Source of the DNA: Henningerozyma blattae CBS 6284
Lineage: Eukaryota > Ascomycota > Saccharomycetes > Saccharomycetales > Saccharomycetaceae
Reading direction: 5' to 3'
Assembly (NCBI RefSeq): GCF_000315915.1
Contig: NC_020189.1
Coordinates: 806,001 to 870,000, forward strand
Length of the DNA stretch: 64,000 bases
Shown here: positions 21,677-32,511 of the stretch, piece after piece
Position numbering within the stretch: position 1 is the first letter of the stretch
Layout of the letters: each line of letters opens with the position of its first letter
Notes under the pieces: model-generated
Database searches by the model: none
Seen by the model: only the letters and a program-made list of their open reading frames with translations
What the model was told of the DNA's origin: nothing
Translations under genes and position numbers: made by a program

Positions 21677-23425
21677 TTAGTGAGCAGTACGGATAATACC
21701 AGCAGCAATCAAAGTTTGGATCTTCTTAAAAATTTCTGGATTTTTCATATGCTCCTGTAAAGCAGCAGGATTAGTTTGTGCTTGCTGTAAGATACTTTGC
21801 ATAACTGGATCTTGCATAATAGCGGCAACTTCTGGATCTTTCATAGCTCTTTCGTAAGTTTGTTCTGGGGTTTCATTAGCATTAGATGGTTGGAATCTTT
21901 GTTGATTGGCCTTTAAGTATAATTGATCAATTTCTCTTGAATTAGCACCATTATTTAATTCCGCATCTTTAGTACGAGCAGCATCTAAAGTTTCGATTGC
22001 TGGGACAAAATCTTTAATAGCAATTTGAGCAGTAGCCTTTCTGATATAAGCTCTAATAAAGTTTGGATCTTTTTCAATTGCGGTATTACAGTCAGTGATT
22101 GCTTCTGGGAAAGACATTAATTTAGATAAAGCAGCAGCTCTATTAGAGTAACCTCTTGCATCAGATGGATCTCTGGCAATCATTTCAGTATAAGCTTTAA
22201 CAGCATTTGGCCAATCACCCTTAGTGAAATATTCTTTACCTTCTAATCTAGCTTCTTCAGCCTTTTCTGGGTTAATATAAGCTTCTGATTCTTGTTTTTT
22301 TAAGAGCTTTTCAGCATTTCTTAGCTTTGTCAAGACCTCAGCAGTTCTGTGTTCAGTTAAAGATTTTTGATAATAGTTAATAGCGCTCTTGATATCATTC
22401 AATTTCATATAAGAATTAGCGATACGAGTAAATGATTTAGCAACAAGCTTATAATCGGCTCTCATTTCTCTTCCCTTTTCTACAGCTTCATGCAAAGTTT
22501 CAATAGCAGTTTGGTAATCACCTTTTTCAAATTCAGCGGCAGAACGGTTATTTAAGTATGTGATATCATTATGTAATTCCCAAGCCTTATTATAATGTTC
22601 AATAGCTTCATCGAATTTATGAGCTTTATATAATTTGTTACCTTCGGCTTTTTCAGCATCAGCTGCAATTTTTGATTCGTCTTCTGGAGTGGAGGCTTCC
22701 TCCTTTGGTTCTGGAACTGTTTCTGACTTTTTAGGAGTTTCTTTCTTTGGTTCTGGAACTGGTTCAGATTTTGGAGCTTCTTTGGTAGCATTTGGGTCTC
22801 TTGGCATAGAGCTTGATTGACTTAAATCGTCCATATTCATATCAATACCCATTAGGACACCAAGAATTGTCATCAATCTTGGTTCAGTCAATAAATCTTG
22901 ACCCATGGATTGCGGGTTTTGTTGGTATTGTAAAATTTTGGCAACTAATTGAGGATCTTTCATCATTTCAGCGGTTTTTGGATTTTTCTTTAAGTTTTCG
23001 ATTAAATTTGGATCGTTAAAAATTTTGCCTAATCCCATATCTGGTTGAGAATGTCTAGCTTCTTGAGCTCTTGTTACTTGGCTTAACCCATCATGGGCAG
23101 CTTTATTGGAGGAATCTAATTCTAAGGCTTTTTTGTAAGCTTTTTCAGCTTCATCCAAATCACCCATACCAAAATGAGCTGCACCAACTCTGTTATAACC
23201 TTTTGACCAGGTTGGGTTGATTTTCACACATTCATTGGCATCTTCTAAACCTTTAACAAATTGTTTCTTAGAAGTGTAACAGGCAGATCTATTAGAATAT
23301 AAAACATGGTTAGGAGTTTCAGAAACTTCGATAGCCTTCGTAAATTTCTCAATGGCTTCATCGTAGTTCTTGGCAACAAAGGCAGCGTTACCTTGATCTT
23401 TATATTCTTGAGCAGTCAAAGACAT
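21677..23425 (-). CDS. STI1: Hsp70/Hsp90 co-chaperone Sti1 (Hop)
   Basis: 582 residues from ATG at 23425 (MSLTAQEYKDQGNAAF); the frame extends only three codons further to a TTG. Sti1 links Hsp70 (Ssa) to Hsp90 (Hsc82/Hsp82) in the cytosol. TPR1 covers about residues 5-115 (two-carboxylate clamp residues in GNAAF, NRSACY). DP1 contains NPNLIENLKKNP-like DPNLIENLKK repeats near 130-195. A Pro/Glu/Lys-rich linker follows, then TPR2A and TPR2B (EGNKLYKAHKFDEAIEHYNK, EARLEGKEYFTKGDWPNAV). DP2 ends in the family C-terminus TLIAAGIIRTAH. It converges with HSP78 across 259 bp. A heat-shock element lies about 205 bp upstream of the start. Confidence 0.98.
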   Translation of the reverse strand: MSLTAQEYKDQGNAAFVAKNYDEAIEKFTKAIEVSETPNHVLYSNRSACYTSKKQFVKGLEDANECVKINPTWSKGYNRVGAAHFGMGDLDEAEKAYKKALELDSSNKAAHDGLSQVTRAQEARHSQPDMGLGKIFNDPNLIENLKKNPKTAEMMKDPQLVAKILQYQQNPQSMGQDLLTEPRLMTILGVLMGIDMNMDDLSQSSSMPRDPNATKEAPKSEPVPEPKKETPKKSETVPEPKEEASTPEDESKIAADAEKAEGNKLYKAHKFDEAIEHYNKAWELHNDITYLNNRSAAEFEKGDYQTAIETLHEAVEKGREMRADYKLVAKSFTRIANSYMKLNDIKSAINYYQKSLTEHRTAEVLTKLRNAEKLLKKQESEAYINPEKAEEARLEGKEYFTKGDWPNAVKAYTEMIARDPSDARGYSNRAAALSKLMSFPEAITDCNTAIEKDPNFIRAYIRKATAQIAIKDFVPAIETLDAARTKDAELNNGANSREIDQLYLKANQQRFQPSNANETPEQTYERAMKDPEVAAIMQDPVMQSILQQAQTNPAALQEHMKNPEIFKKIQTLIAAGIIRTAH

Positions 23426-24304
23426 GACGTCCAAAATTATTTTATAGTATTAAATTGATGTTTTATCAATTGATTGGAACACAAATTTCTAAGGGAAAGC
23501 CAATATAAAATTCTGTTCCACTAGGGATTTTTTTTTTATTATTCATTTCGGATTTTTTTATAGTATGTAATATAGTTTTTAATACCGGCCAAAATGGAAT
23601 TCTATATTTTCTGGAGAAACAGGAAAAGCTTCCAGAAATTTCTATGGAACATCACGTGCTGGATTTATTATTTAACAAAGTATTAGTGATAGGTGAAGTA
23701 TATTTGATCTATTGATTGCTGTTAGCTACTTGTATGATAGGTATTCTCGAATATTATACAAGTAATCTATTATAAATAGTGGCATACATATATATAATAT
23801 AGAGTTGTGAACATGTGTCCTACTTATGTTTCAAAGAGCAATCTAGATACTATAAATCAATTTAAACAAGCATAAAGTTAATCTTTTTCATATTCTTCGA
23901 GCCTCTTTGGGGTGATACTTCCAACAAATGGAAATGTTAATTTTTAAAATCGAGTACTTGATTCTTTCTTCCTTTTTATTTAAATCATATCTAAAATTCC
24001 AGCTTCAAATATTTATGGTGACATGTGTATTCAACAATTTAATAATTCAACAAAAATAGATTGAATAAATATGGAAGTTTTGCGCATTATCTCTCTTACA
24101 TGTTATGATTCAATACTTCTATAAATAATATATATATATAAAGTTTAATTGATGACATGCAAATCAAATATTTTCAAGAAAGAAGTCCGGGTTATTATTG
24201 AAACTTTAAAATATAGTGGTGAGATATAAATAATGCAATAAGATTATTTATAACATTTCATTAGATCATTGTCTGTAATGTTTATTTTTTTAACTTAAAA
24301 AAAG
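23426..24304. other. Divergent STI1/RKM4 promoter
   Basis: 879 bp between divergent starts. Contains the heat-shock element at 23630-23642, a CACGTG box in ATCACGTG (23651-23658), and TATA-like runs near RKM4. No gene is supported. Confidence 0.65.
23630..23642 (-). promoter_or_regulatory. Heat-shock element upstream of STI1
   Basis: Three perfectly spaced alternating units TTCCAGAAATTTC, with a fourth imperfect unit (TATGGAAC) following. This is a strong Hsf1 site, placed about 205 bp before the STI1 ATG. STI1 is a known Hsf1 target in S. cerevisiae. Confidence 0.8.
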
Positions 24305-25813
24305 ATGCCAAAACAAGACAGGATGAATAGTTTTGATGGACAAACCCAAGCATTTGTAAATTGGCTTGTTGATGAAGCAAAAATCAAGATCTCTGATAAA
24401 GTTGAAGTACAAGATCTTAGAGCTCAGGGCCAAGGTAGAGCACTAGTAGCTGTTCAAGATATTTTGAAGGATGAAGTGCTATTTGAGATACCAAGAGAGT
24501 GTCTTTTGAATGCAAAGACATCTTCTTTGGTTAAAGATCATCCAGAATTGAAAGTTAATTTGGAACAAGAACTAGGGCATTGGGAAGGCTTGATTTTATG
24601 TATATTATATGAAAAATTGGTTAAAAAAGAAAGTAGTCATTGGTTTCCTTATTTTAGTATTCTACCAGAGGCAGAAGAGATAAATAGTTTAATGTACTGG
24701 AATGACGAGCAATTAGAAAATTTGAAACCTTCTTTGGTTCTAACTCGTATAGGTAAAGAGGCTGCGAAGAATATGTTTGATTCAATTGCCATTTTCATTA
24801 CTACGCATGGTTTACGTGATGAAATATCTCCATTGAGTTGGGATCTCTTTGTTCATGTTGCAAGTATTATTATGTCCTATTCATTTGATGTTGAATTGCC
24901 TGAAAAGCAATCAAATGATCAAGAAGATGGGCAAGACGAAAATGAAGAGTATGAAAATGAATGTATAGCTAGAGATGGGTATATGAAATCAATGGTTCCA
25001 TTAGCAGATATTTTGAATTCTAATACAAACCGGTGTAATGCACACCTAACTTATAGTTCCACAACGTTAAAAATGTTTGCAATTGCTGATATTCCAAAGA
25101 ATGGACAAATTTTTAATATATATGGTGATCATCCAAATGCTGAAATTTTAAGAAGGTATGGATATGTTGAATGGGGTGGATCTAAGTTTGACTTTGCTGA
25201 AGTTAGATTACAAAACGTTGCTGACATTATTTGTAACAAATTTAATATAACTGAAACAAAATTTGAAAAACTGATCAAGATATTTCAAGAAAATGTCACT
25301 ATTAATGAATTGTTAGAGGATGAAAGCATAATACTTGAATCATATGATTGTTATAATGATGGTACAATATTGCCAGAAATAATTATATTATTGCAGATAT
25401 TATGTACATTTTTGTCCATGGATTTAGTTGAAAAATACGTTGATGATGAAATAATTGAATCTCAATTGGAAAGGGTAACTAAGAAATGTACTCAGTTAAT
25501 TAGTGGTGGTCGTATTACTTCAATGGTTTGTGACCTTTGGAAACAAATTGTATGTGCAAGAGAGAAGGAATACCCATCTCATGCTAGCCGTGAACAAGTA
25601 ATTCAATTAAACCAATATTTAAATACCGATGGATTAAGAAACAATATGGCATCTGAAGTGTTAAGAAATGAATTTCAATGTTTACAAAAATGTGAAGATT
25701 CTATAAAGAATGAATTTACCATCATTGATGATCAAAAATTATTGAATAATGTATTGAAAAGAAAATCAACAAATGAGCAAAATTCAATGCCAGAAAAGAG
25801 GCAGAAAATATAG
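24305..25813 (+). CDS. RKM4: Ribosomal lysine methyltransferase Rkm4 (SET domain)
   Basis: 502 residues (S. cerevisiae 494). Rkm4 monomethylates a lysine of ribosomal protein Rpl42 in a SETD6-like manner. The split SET domain runs from about residue 38 (LRAQGQGRALVAVQDI, then EVLFEIPRECLLN) to about 290. The core motif MVPLADILNSN is near residues 232-242 and NIYGDHPNAEILRRYGYVE follows. The Rubisco-methyltransferase-type substrate-binding helices fill the C-terminal 200 residues, ending in a basic tail (MPEKRQKI). An acidic insertion (EDGQDENEEYENE) lies just before the core. It lies next to HSP78 in S. cerevisiae; here STI1 is between them, as expected for an ancestral merged order. Confidence 0.93.
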   Translation: MPKQDRMNSFDGQTQAFVNWLVDEAKIKISDKVEVQDLRAQGQGRALVAVQDILKDEVLFEIPRECLLNAKTSSLVKDHPELKVNLEQELGHWEGLILCILYEKLVKKESSHWFPYFSILPEAEEINSLMYWNDEQLENLKPSLVLTRIGKEAAKNMFDSIAIFITTHGLRDEISPLSWDLFVHVASIIMSYSFDVELPEKQSNDQEDGQDENEEYENECIARDGYMKSMVPLADILNSNTNRCNAHLTYSSTTLKMFAIADIPKNGQIFNIYGDHPNAEILRRYGYVEWGGSKFDFAEVRLQNVADIICNKFNITETKFEKLIKIFQENVTINELLEDESIILESYDCYNDGTILPEIIILLQILCTFLSMDLVEKYVDDEIIESQLERVTKKCTQLISGGRITSMVCDLWKQIVCAREKEYPSHASREQVIQLNQYLNTDGLRNNMASEVLRNEFQCLQKCEDSIKNEFTIIDDQKLLNNVLKRKSTNEQNSMPEKRQKI

Positions 25814-25985
25814 GTATATATGCGAAATGTGTATAAGTGTAATAATATGTAAATTAAAATTTAGTCATGTGGAAGTTAGATGATTTGAGGCCAGATACAA
25901 ATTTTGAATGTATGGTGAGTAATATTTAAAGGGAAAGGAGTAGAGAGAAGAGGGGGATTATAATGAAAATTAAACAAATGAAATA

Positions 25986-26945
25986 TTACAGTCGAACCAA
26001 ATAAATTTGACTATTAGCAAGCTCCACTTCGTCATTGACAGCATTTGTTTTAAATGAATCATCTGAAGTTGCAACTAATAATATCCGGCCATTACAAATC
26101 AACTTGACAACTGCATTATTGTTGAATCTAGGGAATTGTTGTATTCTCTTACGAATTGATAAATCCCATAGAGATACTAGACCATCTGAGCCTGATGTAT
26201 AAAGTGTATTTGTATTCGGAGCAAAACAAATGCTATTCACGGGATAAGTGATCTGAGCATCCTCTAGGTTTAAATAATGGCACCTAAATGCATAAGTTTG
26301 AGTTGGATTTTCAAAATATTCAACAGCAACTCTCCCATCAATACCCCCATAGGCATAACTTTGGAAATCAGGCGCAATCTTAATATCTCTGATTTGAAAT
26401 TTCAGACGGAAATCTAAGTTAGACGTTTGATTCAATTGCCCATACTCATCAATTTTAAATAGCCGTATATGTTTTCCTGTGCTCCCTACTAGCAACATCC
26501 CATTCTCTGTACCATCAATAGCAAGTATTTTCTCACCTTTGGGTAATTGGTGTTTAGAAACGACTAAATTGGAATAAGGATCAACAACTTGTAGTAGCCC
26601 ATCCCATGAGCCAGTAATAATATGAGCTTTGCTCGAACATAGAGAACATATTCCTAAATTAGAAGAATTCTCACCACTCTCAACCAATGTACCATTCTCA
26701 AAATCAACAAAGAACAACTCACCTTCAACACTTCCTACAAATACATAATCTAACACAACTGCCACGCTTATTAGTCCGGCAGTATGTGTTATTCTATTAA
26801 CATCAGCAATCATATTATTCTCATCTACAGAATATAATGTCACTGACCCATCCCAACAAGCTACTACAAACTGATCGTGACCAACAAAGGCCATACCGCC
26901 AATATAATCTTGGGGTACGGGGTTCAACTCCACAATATTAGACAT
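25986..26945 (-). CDS. BUB3: Spindle checkpoint WD-repeat protein Bub3
   Basis: 319 residues (S. cerevisiae 341) from the first ATG. Bub3 is a seven-bladed WD40 propeller that binds GLEBS motifs of Bub1 and Mad3 and phosphorylated MELT repeats of Spc105 at kinetochores. Blades are visible throughout, for example ISVAVVLDYVFVGSVEGEL, HIITGSWDGLLQVVDP and NTLYTSGSDGLVSLWDLSIR. The conserved DGRVAVEYF/FRCH region (GGIDGRVAVEYFENPTQTYA) is diagnostic of Bub3. It lies next to STI1 and HST3 in S. cerevisiae. Confidence 0.96.
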   Translation of the reverse strand: MSNIVELNPVPQDYIGGMAFVGHDQFVVACWDGSVTLYSVDENNMIADVNRITHTAGLISVAVVLDYVFVGSVEGELFFVDFENGTLVESGENSSNLGICSLCSSKAHIITGSWDGLLQVVDPYSNLVVSKHQLPKGEKILAIDGTENGMLLVGSTGKHIRLFKIDEYGQLNQTSNLDFRLKFQIRDIKIAPDFQSYAYGGIDGRVAVEYFENPTQTYAFRCHYLNLEDAQITYPVNSICFAPNTNTLYTSGSDGLVSLWDLSIRKRIQQFPRFNNNAVVKLICNGRILLVATSDDSFKTNAVNDEVELANSQIYLVRL

Positions 26946-27466
26946 AACAATGTTTTTTTATAGTTCCTATCGTACCTTCAAAAAGATTTTTTGGAGATTA
27001 TTACTTGATGTGGTACGATATAGTCAAAAATTAAAGGAATGAGACCTAGCAGAAGTGTCATTCCTCCAAGATATTATGATAATCATGTATTTGTTTATTT
27101 TTTTTGAGGGGGAAAGTTTAATTAAGCAATGACCTCATCAGAATGTGTTTTCAATTTTCAGCCGATTTCGCGAACTTTATAAATCCAAATACCTATTGAA
27201 ATTTCAGTTATGATTTTGTAGCTTAATTATTGATGATCAGAATATAGGAACCGGTTTAAACGCAGAGTCTATAAATAGTAAAGTCACCAGACTACCCGCG
27301 TGTATTTAGCACTTATCCTGTGTCCATAGACAAAGAGTAGAACTTTATATTCAAGAGGTATTCTCCAAGTTGCATTTAATATTATATTTATTCTCATTTA
27401 ATAACAGTTTTTCCCCACAGCCCACCATCGTTTAACAATAATAAACCATTCTATAATTTTAGAGGG
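26946..27466. other. Divergent BUB3/PEX29 promoter
   Basis: 521 bp between divergent starts. A Reb1-like CTACCCGCG lies near 27293. No gene or strong repeat is seen. Confidence 0.6.
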
Positions 27467-29128
27467 ATGGATTCAGTAAAGAGTTTTTTTGTAAAAGATT
27501 CTGATTCAGATAGTATTTCTCATGGTAATCATTACCATAAAGGACATAGCAATGAACATAAAAAACGGCCACGGTCTAGTTCAATACTACAAACCCTAAC
27601 AATTCCAGAAGATGATGAAAATGATCTCGAGCAATCTTCAATCGAAGGATATAATCCTAGTCCCGGTCTTCAGAAGTTGGTAACCGATACTCTTGTAGAA
27701 AGAATATTGAAAATGGCGTTACCTCCTTCTACCGAACTAGGAGCACAAGCTTTGGAACATAGAATTGAGGCTGGTAAAGTACGGCCAAGATTGTCAATGC
27801 CTGTCATGAGCAGAAATTTTATACAGGCAAATTCAAGGTTTGGAGCCCCATTCATGTTTATCGATGAGATAATAAAGATTTTCAATTGGGATAATCCAGC
27901 ATATACTTTATCAGTTCTCTCCATTTATTCATTTGCTATATTACAACCAGTAACCATTTTATCTTCAATACCCCTATTTTACATTTTATTTGGTATAATG
28001 GTCCCTCAATATTTATATATTCACAAACCAGATCCTGATCAATATTTAGAATCAAACCCCACCCCTGCATTCGGTCCTCCTTTAAGAGCACCTCATATCC
28101 CCAAGCCAGCCTCAGAATTAAGCCAAGAATTCGTAATAAATTTAACCGATTTACAAAATCATATGGTTTTATACGTCCAGATTTATGATTTTTTTGCTAA
28201 TATTTTGGAAAATTTTGCATATTTCACTGATGATCAAAAATCCACTGTAGCATTCATTCTCATATTGGTAATTGGCGTACTAAATTTCTTCTTTTCAGAT
28301 ATCATTATTAAATATATACCTTATAAATTAATTCTACTAATATTTGGCTGGGCACTAGCAATTGTATTACATCCATTTTACAGAGATCGCATATTTGCCA
28401 AAATTCATTCAGAAGAGGCAAGAATTAGAATTCTTACGTTTACAAACAGATATGAAGAATTTTTAGAAAGACACTTAAAAAGTTCTGAACCAAGAGAACA
28501 TAGGTTTGCACAAATATATGAAATTCAAAAGCTAAAAGATAAGTCAAAAACTTGGAAACCAATTGGATTAAGCAATTCAGACTATACTTTATTTTCGAAA
28601 TTAAGAATAAATGGTTTAGATATTAAAGATTATGTGGTTCAAACTTTAGATGAAATCCAACCACCAGAAGAATGGGCATGGATGGATGGTAAAAGTTGGG
28701 TACTAGATTTAACTCCTTCTGAATGGGTATCAAGAGAATTTATTAATGCTATTGATATTGATTCCGAAACAAAATGGGTGTATGATATTGATATCGATGG
28801 TAATAGAACTAGTTATAGAAGAAGAATGTGGGTCAGAATGTGTGTTCGAGAAATGGATGCAGATGTTGATACAAAAGAAAAAGTAGTAGATGATATTGAC
28901 GAAATAGCTGATGCAGATACCTCATTTGGTAGTGTAAGAGGCATAACTAAAAGATCAATGTCAGGGAATTATCAAATCCTTAACCCAAATGCTAATATAC
29001 AATTTGATAAGGAAAGTCATATTGGTGAATTACCTAGTAGAAAGAATAGATCAAGTTCTAGCTCGCTCGAGGCTGTGTCTGTTACCTCTCTTGATTCTGT
29101 TACAGACATTTTTAACTCTACACTTTAA
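27467..29128 (+). CDS. PEX29: Peroxisomal/ER membrane peroxin Pex29
   Basis: 553 residues, almost the S. cerevisiae length (554). Pex29 and partners Pex28 and Pex30-32 control peroxisome number and ER-peroxisome contact sites. The N-terminus is hydrophilic. Hydrophobic segments lie at about 146-182 (a reticulon-like hairpin), 260-280 and 286-303. The C-terminal half carries the dysferlin-like domains, including RYEEFLERHLKSSE and the Trp-rich EWAWMDGKSWVLDL near 395-410 with the matching YRRRMWVRM further on. The tail is Ser-rich. The next genes are SNM1 and SNF1, as in YDR477-479 of S. cerevisiae. Confidence 0.93.
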   Translation: MDSVKSFFVKDSDSDSISHGNHYHKGHSNEHKKRPRSSSILQTLTIPEDDENDLEQSSIEGYNPSPGLQKLVTDTLVERILKMALPPSTELGAQALEHRIEAGKVRPRLSMPVMSRNFIQANSRFGAPFMFIDEIIKIFNWDNPAYTLSVLSIYSFAILQPVTILSSIPLFYILFGIMVPQYLYIHKPDPDQYLESNPTPAFGPPLRAPHIPKPASELSQEFVINLTDLQNHMVLYVQIYDFFANILENFAYFTDDQKSTVAFILILVIGVLNFFFSDIIIKYIPYKLILLIFGWALAIVLHPFYRDRIFAKIHSEEARIRILTFTNRYEEFLERHLKSSEPREHRFAQIYEIQKLKDKSKTWKPIGLSNSDYTLFSKLRINGLDIKDYVVQTLDEIQPPEEWAWMDGKSWVLDLTPSEWVSREFINAIDIDSETKWVYDIDIDGNRTSYRRRMWVRMCVREMDADVDTKEKVVDDIDEIADADTSFGSVRGITKRSMSGNYQILNPNANIQFDKESHIGELPSRKNRSSSSSLEAVSVTSLDSVTDIFNSTL

Positions 29129-29566
29129 TATTTTTATTTAATTTCCAACCCTGTTCTATGACTAGATCTAGTCAAAACTTAACAACCAAAAAAAAAAAAC
29201 TAAAAAGAAAAACTGATATACTCAATTATATAATATATCGTTAACACACCTTTGAAATATTGAGTAATATAATGTAATGTTATCCTATAAACAAAAACGA
29301 CTAATAATTATAATGCTTATGATAATGATGATGATGATAAAAATTCTAATTAACTAGCCTCCATGTAATTAGTGATTAAAGTTCACATATTTAATGAAAT
29401 ATCTATATAAAAATATTAGTATAGTAATGTATATAGCTTTTAAAGAGGTAGTTCCATGATAAAGATAAGTTCAAAATTTCTGCTTATGCTTTATATGGTA
29501 TGATGCAGAATGGGAGATAACCTTAGAAGGGGGAAGAACTTTAAAGAGTATTTAGTTCATATTATA
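29129..29566. other. PEX29/SNM1 convergent 3' region
   Basis: 438 bp of AT-rich DNA between converging genes, with a small GATGAT run near 29325. Nothing else is seen; it should hold both terminators. Confidence 0.6.
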
Positions 29567-30121
29567 TTAATTTTTCATAAAGCTCTCCAAACTCAATACA
29601 GAAGAAGAACTTTTCAATTTTTGATCGTTCTTTTCTTTCAATCTATTGAGTAATGAGTTCATTTTTCTCTTTTTAGATCTGTCTCTAGCAGAAGTTGTCT
29701 TCTTTTCAACTTTATTAGCCGACTTTTTACTTGGCCAAGTTGCTATAAAATCCTCCTCCTTCTTATTATCTTCACGTTTTTTCCCTATATTTGGGGTTTC
29801 TAATTCAAATTTAGAACAATGTTTGCAGTTTCTACAAGTATACTTCAATATTCTCTGTTGGCCGTTATCACCTTCTATATTTTCTACTAGCATATCAAAA
29901 TTAACATTAGGTATCCTTACACACCCACAAGACCCACAAAATTTTGAGTCTTTAGTAGTTATTATTTCGGATAGTTGTAAATGATATCTTTTGCTAGCAT
30001 TTAGAAAATTTTTAAAATAAAAGCCAGACAATTGGGGTATGCCAAGACTGGGAAGGAAATGGATTAAATCATATTTTTGGTTAAGATGCCTATCTCTAAA
30101 CTCTTGTTCACCCCTATTCAT
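29567..30121 (-). CDS. SNM1: RNase MRP-specific protein subunit Snm1
   Basis: 184 residues (S. cerevisiae 198), from ATG at 30121. Snm1 binds the NME1 RNA in nucleolar RNase MRP, which processes pre-rRNA. The first ~70 residues are helical (LPSLGIPQLSGFYFKNFLNA). A four-Cys zinc module follows: CGSCGC near residue 63 and CRNCKHC near 95-101. The C-terminal half is Lys-rich with a basic, disordered pattern. Identity is strengthened by position between PEX29 and SNF1 (here HST3 is also interleaved). Confidence 0.88.
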   Translation of the reverse strand: MNRGEQEFRDRHLNQKYDLIHFLPSLGIPQLSGFYFKNFLNASKRYHLQLSEIITTKDSKFCGSCGCVRIPNVNFDMLVENIEGDNGQQRILKYTCRNCKHCSKFELETPNIGKKREDNKKEEDFIATWPSKKSANKVEKKTTSARDRSKKRKMNSLLNRLKEKNDQKLKSSSSVLSLESFMKN

Positions 30122-30331
30122 TTGTTAAAAGGTTGTAGCTTGAATGCTCGTAGATACTAAGTTGTATCATTTTATACAATTTTCAGGTCAAGCAAGAAAG
30201 TGATGAAATTTTCATGGGTCATTTAAAGTCCGTACAAATTATGCGATGGCGTGTATGGAAAAAGGAAAAAAAAGCACATTTGATACACTTTTCCTCAGTA
30301 AGCTTTTCATTTAATTTCTTTATAAACTTTC

Positions 30332-31735
30332 TTATTGAACAGCATCTGTGGCTTCTTTTTGAAGTTTTTCTAATAATGCAGTGGCTGATCTTGTTCTAAT
30401 TGCAACACCTGTTGTTAGACTGGTGCCTCTCTTATTGTAAGAGGGAGATAAATGATATTTAGAGTCATGCTTCTTTTTAAGAGGGCTTGACTTACGTACT
30501 CTTTTTGGAGAATAATATGACTTCTTGCAAGAACCTTCATAATCACTAGTTGGAGTAAGAGGTAAAGAATTTTTATGTTTTGACGGTATGCAGAGCGTGG
30601 GAGAGCGTTCCTTTGCCGGAGTAGCAGGAGGACTTTGAGGTATTTGAGTTTGTTTTAACTCTCTTTTAACAACACCAAGAAGTTTCGGATGAGACTCAGA
30701 AATAGTAGATGAATTGAAAAAAGTTGGCTCTTGTTTCTTTAAAAACTCTACCCACTGATCACAATTTGTTTTAATATGATAATCGATAACACCCTTCCAA
30801 GTCGATAAAGGTAAGTCTGTTTTATTGACTAATATTACAATACCGTTGCGATCATGAACACGTTTACTCATTTGCTTGACCAATTTTTTAACACCATCAA
30901 CTTTTAAGCTTGTTCCCATAATAATAAAAATATCTGGATAAGTACTTGTAACATCTATATGCAACCCTTTTGCAATTACTTCGCCAGAAGGATGGTTTTC
31001 ACCGTATAATACAATATTTGGTCTTAATACACCACATTTCCCTAAAGATCGTTTACCTCTATTAATTCTATCATTATTTGCCCTTTCGCACTTTGAACAA
31101 TTGGGTAATTCACCATTTTTAAATTGAGTTATATTTGAATTTGTCCATTTGGTTGAAGTATAGCATTTTGTACAACATAAACTATTAAGATCGCCATGTA
31201 GCTTGATGATGTCTAAATTATTCCAAATTTTTCTAAAACCCTTAATAACATTCAGATCAAATTCACTATCAGTTGAGCTTTGTAAATTTAATAGTGATTC
31301 TAATCCATCAATATTTTGAGTATAGCATCTTAATAACTTTTGTTTATCTCGTAGGAGAGCGATAAATTTATGTGTTTCTGTCGGTCTTGCTTTGCATGTA
31401 CAACTGTATAATTTTTCCATGAATGATGCAAAAGCAGCTATGGAATCTTCATCTCTAAATAAAGAAATATCAAATAAATCTTGACCTGATTTGATTAGTA
31501 GGTGAGGATATTGCTTGCGAACAGCATTATAAAGCCCGGTTGCTGATCTAAAATCAGGAATACCAGCATTACATGAAATCCCAGCACCAGTTAGCATGAC
31601 AATTCTATTATTATTTGATTTGAAGATTTTCTTCGAAATTAACGATAGGTGAGGATCATTATTATGTAAGGTCTTTATTTGAATTAATTGTGGTGTCTCG
31701 TCACTTTCTAGATCATTGTCTACAAAAGGATTCAT
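30332..31735 (-). CDS. HST3: Class III NAD-dependent histone deacetylase Hst3
   Basis: 467 residues (S. cerevisiae Hst3 447). Hst3 removes acetyl from H3 Lys56 after S phase and protects genome stability. Sirtuin motifs are in order: GAGISCNAGIPDFRS (50-64), YTQNIDGLE, the catalytic His in LHGDL, a zinc site CCTKC...CSKC, LRPNIVLYGENHP, and GTSLKVDGVKKLVKQM. VILVNKTDLP follows. The C-terminal ~120 residues are Ser/Lys/Pro-rich and disordered, where Hst3 carries cell-cycle degron phosphosites. Hst4 is the paralog. Position next to BUB3 (YOR025-026) favours HST3. Confidence 0.93.
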   Translation of the reverse strand: MNPFVDNDLESDETPQLIQIKTLHNNDPHLSLISKKIFKSNNNRIVMLTGAGISCNAGIPDFRSATGLYNAVRKQYPHLLIKSGQDLFDISLFRDEDSIAAFASFMEKLYSCTCKARPTETHKFIALLRDKQKLLRCYTQNIDGLESLLNLQSSTDSEFDLNVIKGFRKIWNNLDIIKLHGDLNSLCCTKCYTSTKWTNSNITQFKNGELPNCSKCERANNDRINRGKRSLGKCGVLRPNIVLYGENHPSGEVIAKGLHIDVTSTYPDIFIIMGTSLKVDGVKKLVKQMSKRVHDRNGIVILVNKTDLPLSTWKGVIDYHIKTNCDQWVEFLKKQEPTFFNSSTISESHPKLLGVVKRELKQTQIPQSPPATPAKERSPTLCIPSKHKNSLPLTPTSDYEGSCKKSYYSPKRVRKSSPLKKKHDSKYHLSPSYNKRGTSLTTGVAIRTRSATALLEKLQKEATDAVQ

Positions 31736-32511
31736 TTTATTTTATTGTATGTTATTCCTTTATTAGGTCTAAATAAGCAAACAGCAATAACCTCTTAAAT
31801 TCTCTATATATTTAAAATTGTCATTTGTTTAAAAAACAAATAAAGGCACTACTTATAAATGGATCAAAAATGAATTATAAAATTATACAGGCGTTACAAA
31901 CGGTAAAAGAGGATTATCTGTCAGTTTAAATTAGTTGACTAGCCTCATCACATTTTCCGAAACAGGAAAGGTTATTGTTAAGATGGCAGAGAAAATTTAA
32001 CATGAAATAAGGTGAAAAAAACATTTAGAAAATAGAAAATTGGAAAAAAAAAGGAGTGATCATAAAAAGCATTAAAAACTAGTTAACAGTCATTATACAA
32101 TATTTTAAATAATAATTTTGTAAAATAGTAAATTTTTAGTAAAAGATGACTGACTATATAGTAATATTGAGAATCATTTGTATAAAACAACTGGCTAAAT
32201 GAAGCTTGTTTAGTTTTTACAGTTTCAAATTTGCTTGGAATTATACAGTTATGTATAAGTTTTGCAATAATATGTGGTAGCCTTTGAAAGATAAGAACTA
32301 TAGAGAACAGATCATCATTTCTCTATTTGGATATCAGTTAATTTAAATAGGAAACCATTATTAACAAAAGGAATAATTTGAAATTTAAAAGTCGGTTTAA
32401 CTCGTGATAGTCAATAAATTAAAAATGGCAGATTGATATGAAGAGATTATGTTATACATTAATAGAAGAACAAAGATTGTGAAGCATGTAGTTGTAGATG
32501 GAATTCTTTGA
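31736..32511. other. HST3 promoter and SNF1 3' flank
   Basis: 776 bp, AT-rich. No gene, tRNA or notable repeat is seen. Confidence 0.6.
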